Source: Xylogone sp. PMI_703 (taxonomy: Eukaryota; Ascomycota; Leotiomycetes). From it: 64,000 bases of DNA. Made by a program: the position numbers and the translations under genes. How positions within the stretch are numbered: the stretch's first letter is position 1; each line of letters begins with the position of its first letter. Under the pieces are notes generated by a model. That model was not told the origin of the DNA. It was given only the letters and a program-made list of their open reading frames with translations, and searched no databases. Where the stretch lies: the NCBI GenBank assembly GCA_021399445.1, contig JAJTUQ010000007.1, positions 310,001 to 374,000 on the forward strand, given 5' to 3'. Below, piece by piece: positions 54,981 to 64,000 of the stretch.

Positions 54981-57900
54981 TCATGGTTCTTGCATCACCA
55001 CGTCTTTGCTTTCTTCCTTTGAAGTTACAGTGTCGGATAGTGTCCCATTTTCCGCAACAGAGAGTGGTGAGACAGGGTCCAGAGGGCCATCCAGCTCAGA
55101 AGGTGTGTCAATCATATCATCATCATCGATATCAGCAAGGCGATTCTGGATAAGTGCTTGCAAAGCAACCAACGCTGCCTTGTCCTTCTTTGTGAATTTC
55201 TTCTGTCTAAGAGTCGTAGGATCAGCCTGCGCGACCATACTGAGGATTGGTTGTGGGGCTTCGGCCTAGTAGAGTCACATTAGCTATGCCTTTGATACTT
55301 CCCAAAGTCATCAAAGAAACTCACAATTAGCGCGTCAATGAGATTCTGCGCATTGACATCAGCAAGTTCCTTGCTCTGGCACGCAAGTTCTGCAAGGTTG
55401 AGAGCGGCTTGTTGTTCTTCAATGCTACGATGGCTGAAAACCGGTTCAGGTGGGGTGGGTTTAACAGGTTGCTTCACACGGACTGGTGCGTACCCTCCAC
55501 CAGTTTTCTGGCGCACTCTGTTATGTCGTTAGCTAAGCTAATACGCCTCGATAATAAGTTGACTTACTGAGATATGAAGTCCAGCTTGATGCCCAATTCA
55601 GGAAGCTTGTATACGTGACCATATTCGCGATGTTCGTAGAATCCTTGATCCTCGTTATCACTGATGTCATTCTCAATCTCAATGTGACCATTGTTTCGGA
55701 CTCCACGAGTAATAGCAGGTCGAATTGAAGACGCTCCCTTAATCTGGCGGAAACGATGGGCAGGACCTAAGCTTCCAGGGACAATGGCCAATAAATCATC
55801 GACGTGGCAAGGACATTTCCACAACTTTCCATTTGGTGGTTCCTTGGAGAGTGGAGGGTCGAGACAATCCAAATGCCATGCCAAAGTACAATAACCGCAC
55901 AAAATTATGGCTTTGTCAGGGTGGGAAGCTGATTGATTACACCGATGGCAAAGAATAGGGTTGCCTTTGCTATCCTTGACCCTGAATAGATCCGGAGTGT
56001 CCTCATATCCATTACGGTTCCTGTTTTTGGTCCATTAGTTTCCTAAATCCAGGTTGAAATCGGAGTAAAACTCACTTCGGCTTATGCGAGCCAGCCTCCT
56101 CATATTCTCCTTCCGGTCCGGTCCGAACATCAACGAAATACTCTCGAATAGGTTTTGGAAGGTGAAAAGCAACAGGATTCTTCCGATCCAGATTAGAAAG
56201 AAGGTAGCCGAAGCTTCCAAATTCGTCATGTGATGATCTAGGTCGGCGTGAAGACATGCACAAGTTGCAGTACCATTCATCTGGAAGGCTGTTCTCATTC
56301 ATTGGTGGATCGACGCATTTGAAGTGGAAGGATCGGATGCATCCATCACAGCAAACAAGATCGCCACTACCGCCACATGCAGAACAATATTCATCATTAT
56401 CATCCTAACAAAATGGTCAGCGCGCATATAATCAATCGCTAATAGATCATTTGAGATCAGGGTGGATTGAGGGGTGGCTTGTCAGCTCGGTAAACACGGG
56501 AGTGCAGAGATTGCTGCGCTTCGGAAAATGAAGCACAGCCCATACTCTCCCGTCTCTTTCCATCCTCATCATCACCATCATCGATGCGATGTGTAGAAAG
56601 AGCCCGCTCCACATCAATTCACGTGAAGAGAAAAGAAACAGAAACAAGATAGAGACAGTACGACGAGATGTCGCAGCAGTGGGCCTTTGCTTACCGGATT
56701 GTGCGACGTGCCATTGCCGATAGGACTGTTGCGTTCACCGCTTGCCCTGGGGATGCCAGCTAGGGTTCCAGCTTTTTTCTTCATTGGTCTGTACATGGTG
56801 ATGTTAGCCAGATGATAGATTGGTTCGTGGTGAGATGGTAAATCAGACGTGGCGGCGCAAGAAGTGATGCTGAGACATCGGCGCGTCTTCAAATCACCCA
56901 TCGCCCAACGATTTTTTTTAGGCAGCAAAAGTCAAAGAGAGCCAGAAGAATTACAAAAAGGGGCGAAGTTGAGAAGTGGACAAATTTCCATAATCGCGTA
57001 GAAAGCCAGAGTATTTCAACAGCATAAAGAATTAGATAAAGAAACCTGTAAACTTACGAAGTCTTCACGCGAAGACCTGTCCCAGTCTTCGCCTTCCTCG
57101 TCGGCCGACCGAGGGCGCTGGGCGTACCAGCACGTGATGTTGGAGCAGATCCAGGAGCCAGATCTGGCTGAAATGAGAGGGTTGTTGGAGAGCTAAAGTC
57201 TGAATCATAATTGGGTTTCTTGCTGCTCTGGCTGTTCAGAAGACGCACCCTCGTACGCTTCGAAGGCGGAGCAGAATCAGCACCATCAGAGGCAGATTCT
57301 TCCCGGGGAGCAGTCAGCCGGTGACGCTCAAAACTCTCCAGAACCGTGGCCTCGTTGGTGATCTCTCTGGCCTTCCTCTTCATGCGCGTAGTCCTATCAT
57401 TGGAGATATCCTCCTGGGCAGGGATGACATCAGGCTTGGGCTGGTCCTTGGAGTCCTTCTGCTCTTTCTGGTCCTTCTTGCGCCGCGAGCCTTTGGTCTG
57501 GGCCGGGAGATATTCAGCATCAGACAAGGCGGGCTCCAGCAAAGCCGGGGCCATCAAATTTGGAGATGAACGCACGCTGCGATGATGGGAGATGGAAGAG
57601 GAAGAAGGCGCGGGTGCTGAGTCTGAGCCGTGATGAGTGTTTTGGGTGCCGAGGGCTCGGGGCTGCGTTATTGGCTGGGTGCGACTGCGCGTAGACCCAG
57701 CCCCTACCTGCGGGACGGCAGGGTTGGGGCGAGCGTGGTGCGCTTCCATAGGAGTCGAATAGTCCGCCCCCAGAATTCGCTCGTCAATCGAAGACAGCGA
57801 CGAGGTCGACGACACCGAGTTGCTGCGTCCCCGGCTCTTGCGGCTTCCATTTGCCTTCCCCTTGACGCCGCTCGTCGAGTGGCCGTTTGCCTCGTGCCTC

Positions 57901-58901
57901 GAGACGCTGTTGGATTTTCGCCGTTTTCGGGCGTGCCCGCTGTCTTGCTCCTTTCGAGGAGACGCCGATGCTGAGGACACATTGATTGTGTGCCTGGCAT
58001 CGTTGCTGGCTGCTCCGGCACTGCCTGATTTCTTCGAGGGCGAGAAGAACAGAGTGATGGCCGGGCGAGGGGGTGGATCGCTGCCGTCGCCGTTGAAGTA
58101 GTATTCGGCTTGCCTGTCCTTCTTGCCTTCTTGCTTTTTGTGCTTCATGAGCGTGCGAAACTCCTTCAGCTGCTCATCATCAGCACGTTGCTCATAGATC
58201 GCCTCGATCAATCTCACTATCCGAGGGTTGGACCGGTGATCATCGTACAACGTTCGTAATGCATACGCTGTAGGCCACCTTCTCCGGTCAACAGCCTCCT
58301 GTACAGCATCCTCGATGACCTTGTCCGTCTTTTCAAGATTTATTTCTCGCTCTCCATTTGCCTTTGCGCTCTGCACCTTTATTGGTGATGGTGACATTTG
58401 CGCCGCATGAGTAACTGATCCGCTCACGCTCGGTCGAGGGGAGCTCTTCATATCGCCCATCTGATGCACAGGTGTTTTCGGCCTCCAGTCCACTTCGTCC
58501 TCCTTCGTAGAAACTGATCTCCTCCTTGAAGTGCTCGTCGTAGATTCCTGCGTAGCTGCCGCTTCCTTGGGGGTGGATGGTACAGAAACCCCTGACCTCC
58601 TCAAACTTGAACTGCGCCTTCCACCATCAAGATTTTCACCTCCTGCCCTCGTAGACTTCAACGCCTTCACACTCGGGTGCGTCCCTAGAGGTGCCATCTG
58701 CGCGACGACTCCATGTCTCTCGATACCGGCATCCATAAAACTAGGCTGGGGAGGAGGCAGCGGAGGCTCGATCCATCTGTCCAAGAATGTTTTCGGCCGT
58801 TCCACAGGTTCTGCTTTTTTCTCGGAGGCATCGTGCGAGGCATTGACAGCTACGAAGGGACTCGAGATTCTCGACCGCGTTGGACGGCCGGCGTAGCTCA
58901 T
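54981..58901 (-). CDS. Double PHD-finger protein, Rco1-like (Rpd3S deacetylase subunit)
   Basis: Six exons (58901-57058, 56788-56695, 56404-56076, 56020-55568, 55517-55325, 55265-54981) join in frame to 1065 aa. The first 614 residues are mostly disordered but begin with FLDRWIEPPLPPPQPSF and GVVAQMAPLG. PHD1 (about 650-695): YCSACGGSGDLVCCDGCIRSFHFKCVDPP, closing with WYCNLC. PHD2 (about 775-825): CHRCNQSASHPDKAIILCGYCTLAWHLDCLDPPL, closing with WKCPCH. Order and spacing fit Rco1/Cph1, the Rpd3S histone-deacetylase subunit that reads H3 tails and represses cryptic transcription in gene bodies. The small second exon (31 codons, KKKAGTLAGIPRASGER) links the two halves; seen separately they would look like two genes. 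Naming as Rco1 is by architecture. Confidence 0.78.
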
Positions 58902-59878
58902 CGTCTCGTCGCCTCGCTGCGGCAGCGAGTGCCTCCCTCGGAGTTTGCGACCGCGATATCAGGACGGCTGTACACTTGTTAGACTAAATTCAAGCTTGTA
59001 TAGTGGTGATTCCTCTACTTCTCTACTGTTTGATTGCATGAAAAACTTTTATAGGACCGTGATTCAAGAAACAACAGACGCGCTGAAATGTATGGTGATT
59101 ACTGAAGGTGAAAGAGAAATGCTCTGGAAGCGAGGAGGGTCTAGCGCCCCCTGGAAAGCTGAGGGAGTAAATGCCAACCCACCCGGATATGCGGAAAATT
59201 TGCTGCACCAACACGACAAATGCACAAGGTTTGCTGGATGTGATCTTCCTGTATGCTGTATATGATTTCTAGTCAACGATTTCCGTGCAGCAATAGTCTT
59301 CTTCTCTACCTTGCAAAGCTGTGGCTTTCCTTGCACGGGGTAGGGGTGGGATGACTTGGGTAGGCGTAGTTTAGGGAGGGGGGTAATATGCAAGATTTAC
59401 AATGCAACCAGGGTTGAATATCACAACGTATGTAAAAGGGAAATATTCACCGATGATAAATTCACCTTCATGTTGTTCTTTAATAGATCGTAAGGTGGCA
59501 AGAGCTACTGAGTCACTCATGTATTTGCTCTCCTATCTCCTGTCAGGTGCCTAGTTCCCCTTTTTGAATCAAAGACAGTGCACGAACATGATAAAATGCT
59601 TTGAGATGGGCGAATCTGTATTTGCTGCATATCTCTAACTCGAGAAGCCTAGTACTCATGTTATTTGCTCTTCCCACGACTCGAGGTAAGGCACTTCGCA
59701 TGTACCACGATTCCCCTCATCAAACGAGGCCGAACGCGGCTAACTAGTGCTTGACATGCCAAAATGGCCATGTCCGCAAGCAGAAAAACAGATATGAGAA
59801 GGCCGGTCAGGGTTCAAATCGTCTTGGACTTGATACTATACAGGGAGTAGTGGATCAACCCGACCGTCGCAGAACCCC
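58902..59878. other. Intergenic, nothing recognised
   Basis: Promoter and 5' leader of the PHD gene plus the 3' flank of the EBP1-type gene. A T-loop-like GGTTCAAATC at about 59814 does not belong to a foldable tRNA. Confidence 0.5.
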
Positions 59879-61403
59879 CTATTCCTCATCACTGCTCTCT
59901 TCCTCCTCCTCGTCTGCTGCGGCCTCGGCAGCCTTCTTAGCGGGCTTCTTCTTCTTCTTTTTGTTTTTATTCTTGGGCTTAGTCTCTTTTGCTAAGGGTT
60001 GTTCCAAGAGTTTTAGAATTTCTTCATCCGTGATCTTCTTATCGGACTTAACCTTGCTTAGATCTAGTGCTGGAGGAGCAGAAATACGTTGTACACCATT
60101 CTTAGTGATCGCTATGCGGCTTGTTAATGAACACAATACCAGACATAAAGGAAAGGGTGCTTACCGATGGTAGTTAAGAGTCTCCCAACTGGCTCCCCAT
60201 CCTTATCACCAACGACCTCGTATTGCCTGAAAACGTTACCTCGCACACATTCGACGACTCCGACTTTAGCGTCTCTTTCGTCCTCAAGCTGCCGCAAGCT
60301 AAAGGGGAAATATCTGAATCTCTTGGTGACCTCGTTCAAAACCTTCTTGGAACTTGGTCGCTTGAGAGCATACTTGGTTGTGGTACGACGGTGCAGAGTG
60401 GCTCTGTTTGGTAGATTCTTAATCTTACCGGAGCCCAAGCTCACACCCATCTCGACCCCCCATACATCACCAACTTCAGGGACGCCATCGCCCTTGGTAC
60501 CATCACCTGGTGCCAAGATGATCTTCTTCTTTCCCTCAATCTCATCATGCTCGAACAACCAGCTGGTAGTATGCTCGACTAAGTTACACTCATAACTCTT
60601 AGCGACTTTCTCAAGAAGGCTAGTAATCTTGCCCTGAGTTGGAGGTTTCTCTTTTTGGGCCTTTGCAATTTCCTCCTCGGTGCCTGTTGCCAAAAGTCCA
60701 GGTGGGACCATCAATCTAAGCAGGAGCTCATTGGCATAGTATGTAGCCAAAAGCAGGTCGGCCTGGCGACCCGTAATTTCATCCGAGGCGCCAACAATTA
60801 TAGTGTCACAGACAATTGTAGCAAGACCATCGATCTGAGCACCGAGCTGGATTTTGACAGCTTCACCTTCTTTCAGGGTCACTGCAGCCTCGGCCTCATC
60901 TGACACAAGTGGTGTGTACGGGGTCACGAAGGACGATGGGGATACAGTGGTCGGGTGAGAGATGCCTGCCAACCAAGGTTAATCCCTAGTAACTGCGGAA
61001 AAACGGACCAGGGCATATTGCAACTAACCCTTTACCACCTTCTTTCCTCTGTAGACTTTCTCAATTTCTTCATCGAGCAATTTATCGCCCTTCTCGCAGA
61101 TGGTCACGATCTTCTCTCCGGGAACGCATAGCTTGCTGACAGCTTCGAGGACCTTGAGAGAAATCTGGCCTGCACTCTTGTATTTGGTAAGAGTATCTGG
61201 ATTTGCCAGCGTGTAATCTAGAGTTCATCAATCGTTAGTACGTAGTTGTTAGGATTGAGAGCTCATCGCCAGCTGGAAGCGTGGTGTTGAAGGTACCCAT
61301 CGCGCGACTGCGGGGTATGGTGGGATGTAATTTTGCTTGCACCTCGGAGAGGCTGGGACAAATTCTACTTACCAACTTCCTCAGCTTCCTTCTTGTCGGC
61401 CAT
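59879..61403 (-). CDS. EBP1/PA2G4-type M24 family protein (curved DNA-binding protein homologue)
   Basis: Four exons (61403-61373, 61217-61029, 60965-60165, 60111-59879) give 417 aa. It has the pita-bread fold of methionine aminopeptidases, seen in KYKSAGQISLKVLEAVSKLCVPGEKIVTIC, then GISHPTTVSPSSFVTPYTPL and LKEGEAVKIQLGAQIDGLATIVCDTIIVG; the catalytic metal ligands of active M24 peptidases are not conserved, as in human PA2G4/EBP1 and yeast-type Cdb4/Arx1 relatives. The Lys-rich KNKKKKKKPAKKA and acidic EEEEESSDEE tail is characteristic. Such proteins bind RNA and ribosomes and act in ribosome biogenesis or translation. The first exon has only ten full codons. It diverges from SNF5. Intact. 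Confidence 0.88.
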
Positions 61404-61770
61404 GTTTGCAATTATTATATTTAATTATTTTTTTTTAATTTGAAAACTAGCGGCCACCTGCGTTGAAAAGAGCGAAATAGAGGGGCAGAGCGAGAATGTG
61501 TTGTTCTGGAGGTTTGACGATTGTGGGAACAAGCAAGCTCAGACTTCGCTTATGGCTGCTGTCCCCGAGACCCAATTATCCCTGCGATGGCACGGCCAGC
61601 ACTACCGTCCACCGTAGAACTATCCGTGCCTGTCCTCTCGTCGCGCTGGTGCGAAAGCATCGCGCTCCTCATCGACAAACTCTCAACTATTTTCCCCCAT
61701 CGTCCTCTCGTCGACCACTTCGAGCATCAACGAATCCAGGCGTCGCACGGTGGTCGCGAATGCCTCGGTC
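61404..61770. promoter_or_regulatory. Compact divergent promoter, EBP1-type gene / SNF5
   Basis: Only 367 bp separate the two start codons. A T-rich/A-rich tract (61410-61445) lies next to the EBP1-type start. In-frame codons upstream of ATG 61771 (from GTG 61750) are likely 5' UTR. No specific site was recognised. Confidence 0.5.
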
Positions 61771-64000
61771 ATGGCTGCCGACTCAAATGCCGCCTCGTCA
61801 GGGCCTGCTGCTGATTCTGCAGCGGAGTCCTCGACTGTTTTAACTCATCGCCAGCGGACCAAAGAGGATTTCCAAAAAGTGCTTTTGGAGCGGTACATGA
61901 CGCGGGATCTCATCTACTCAGCAACCCTGATTGAAGAAGAGAAGAAACGGCAGGAAGCTCTTAACCGAGGAAGATTGGCCGCAGAGGACTACAAGAAGGT
62001 ACGGAATGAATATCGACAGTGGTTCCCTCCTAGCCGTCTCTACGGCCAGGGCTACAATGGCTATGGTAATGGGACTACGGATGGGCAGACCAAAGTGGTA
62101 TATCCATCTGCAAAACCAAGACTGGGCCATAAGAAGACTAGCCGGTTACGAATTAAGCGCAAAGAGATGGCTCAGCAGGCCGAACAGGAGGAAGAATTGG
62201 TGCCGATAAGACTAGATGTAGAATGGGATAAGATCCGATTGCGGGATACATTCACATGGAATCTGCACGACCGTGTTGTACCTCCCGAACTATTTGCGGC
62301 ACAACTCGTGGAAGATCTAGGGTTGTCACAACCAGTGGCAGAGCCAGTTTTCGAGCAAGTAAAGCATCAGATACACGATCAGTTAGGGGAGTTCTATCCT
62401 CCTGTTTATATTGAAGAAGATGCGTTGGACCCGGAACTACCATACTCTGCCTACAAAAATGATGAGATGCGAATATTAATCAAACTGAATATCACGATTG
62501 GGCCACATACTTTGGAAGATAAATTCGAATGGGAGATTAATAATCCACTCAATTCTCCTGAGGAATTCGCACAGTGTATGACTAGGGATCTATCATTATC
62601 CGGAGAGTTTACAACAGCTATTGCGCATTGTATAAGAGAGCAAAGCCAGCTGTTCACAAAGAGTTTGTACATAGTTGGACATCCATTCGACGGACGACCT
62701 TTAGAAGACCAAGATTTAATAGCAGCTTTCCTACCTTCACCATTGCCCTCGGTATTCCGCCCACAGCAGCAAGCGAAAGAGTATGGACCATACTTGTACG
62801 AGTTGAGTGAAGCAGACTTGGAGAGGAATGAGGTCATATTCTCCAGAGAGCAGCGACGACAAAAGAGGTCCGTCAACAGAAGAGGAGGGCCCAGCTTGCC
62901 CGATCTTAAAGACCGGCCACGCACTATACGGACCCTTATTGTGTCGTCGGTGCTTCCTGGAGCAGCAGAGACAGTCGAAGAGAGCAGAATATACAAACGT
63001 ACAGGAGCAGCATCGGGGAAGAAACGGGCACCTGGCGCTGTCGATGGCAATATTTCCGATTCATCTGACAGTGAAGAGTCTATACCCGATTCGCCAGCAC
63101 TATCCCAATTGCAAGGTACGGCACGAACCAGAGGTATGCGTGGAGCAGCTACTGCTGCGCAGCAACGAATGGCAAACCTCGGACGTTCAGAGACTCCAGA
63201 AGTGGCTGCTCTTCATCATCACGAGACTCGAACGTCATCACGTAGATTAGGCCGTGATATTAGAGAAGAAAGTGCGGAGCCTACTTTAATCGTCAAGCTG
63301 AAGATTTCGAGGGAGAAGCTCCGAAAACTCACGCGTGATTTAAGGAGCGGCAATCGATCGTCGGCTGGACCGCAGAGCCAGTCACACAACGCACCTCAAT
63401 CGGGGCATAGTACACCAGCTCCTGGATCTATGGGACCTCCTTCTACTCCTGGTCTTACCACTCAGTCACTCGCCCCCGGTACAGCAACTACTCCTGCTCC
63501 AGTCGGACAGATTGGGAGAGTTGATGCGCCTCCACCACCTCCCCCTGGACAACCAGCACCAACTCCTGTAAGTCATGATTTCTCACCCAAAGATATACAA
63601 CGACACGAGCCCCTTTATTTATCGTCTTCACAGCACTAACGCTTGGTCTGCAGCCTCCACCTCCCCAATGGTTAACGGCTGGTCTTAATGAACTGCTAAA
63701 GTCATATCCCAATGATCGTTTTGAGGGCACGATGCGATACTCAGCTGTTAATGCAGCAACTGAGATGCCTGTTGCAGCACCACAACCCGGCCAATCCACC
63801 GAAGGGATCAAATGGATGTATTTGCCACGAATTAGATGCAATGACTGTCCAGGAAAGCTGTATACTCCCGGTCCTGAGACCACAGTAGCAGGCTTCGAGG
63901 TGCATCTGAAGAACCGTTTCCACAGAGAACGGGTTGACGCCAGGGTTGCCGCAGCACAGAGTAGTGAGGGAGGTAGCAGCGCTGCTCCGGCCGGCAGTAG
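61771..64000 (+). CDS. SNF5: SWI/SNF chromatin remodelling subunit Snf5 (3' end outside window)
   Basis: Exon 1 is 61771-63567; a GTAAGT...CTGCAG intron leads to exon 2 at 63654, which is still open at 64000. After an N-terminal helix region (RQRTKEDFQKVLLERYMTRDLIYS) come the two SNF5 repeats: RPT1 near residues 142-215 (LVPIRLDVEWDKIRLRDTFTWNL) and RPT2 near 230-310 (MRILIKLNITIGPHTLEDKFEWEINN). A Pro-rich linker and, in exon 2, the conserved MYLPRIRCNDCPGKLYTPGPE, then FEVHLKNR, complete the fungal Snf5 C-terminal layout. Snf5 anchors the remodeller to the nucleosome acidic patch. Start is at the ATG after GTC; intact as far as visible. Confidence 0.9.

Noticed and set aside
57054..57056. 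TAA as the real stop of the 615-residue frame, making two separate genes
   Set aside because: A perfect GTAAGT donor overlaps the stop and splices in frame to KKKAGTLAGIPRASGER and then the PHD fingers.
59751..59835. tRNA-like segment with GGTTCAAATC
   Set aside because: No matching acceptor stem, D arm or anticodon arm can be drawn around it.

Overview
This is nuclear DNA of a filamentous ascomycete (Pezizomycotina; probably Eurotiomycetes-like, genus not determinable from sequence alone). Genes have short 50-75 nt introns with GTRNGT donors and CTAAC-type branch sites, and the families present are typical of these fungi (HET, Zn2Cys6, GH3, GH76, P450, NCS1). Coordinates were worked out by hand from reading frames and splice signals; no database search was run.

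Two landscapes meet at about 45 kb. From 1 to about 45 kb the sequence is accessory-like: AT-rich, gene-poor stretches, broken genes and repeats. It holds an ankyrin gene cut by the window edge, a CorA-like transporter gene with a +1 base, a UDP-glycosyltransferase broken by a 14-bp tandem duplication, an intact cytosolic-looking GH76 gene, a hemerythrin-domain gene, a tiny membrane-protein gene, SDR and MULE-transposase remnants, an ankyrin-HET fusion gene, a heavily mutated GH3 beta-xylosidase, an intronless bacterial-type phosphohexomutase, a mitochondrial SDR, a P450 and a second HET gene.

The most interesting unit is an intact four-gene group at 27.7-35.0 kb: a secreted nucleoside hydrolase, a Zn2Cys6 regulator, an adenosine-deaminase-like amidohydrolase and an NCS1 (Fcy-type) nucleobase permease. 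The genes form two divergent pairs, and each divergent promoter region carries a C-CGG-N6-CCG-AA element, the spacing used by the purine/pyrimidine regulators UaY and Ppr1. The simplest model is a self-regulated nucleoside-scavenging cluster: nucleosides are cleaved outside the cell, the base is imported, then deaminated. Directly beyond the permease lies a 1.16-kb element with about 115-bp inverted arms and two minisatellites (19-bp x12 and 16-bp x17).

From about 45.3 kb to the end the window is conserved, densely packed housekeeping DNA with intact genes: orotate phosphoribosyltransferase (URA5), mRNA capping guanylyltransferase (CEG1), cohesin factor PDS5, an Rco1-like double-PHD protein, an EBP1/2G4-type M24 protein, and the SWI/SNF subunit SNF5, which runs off the window.
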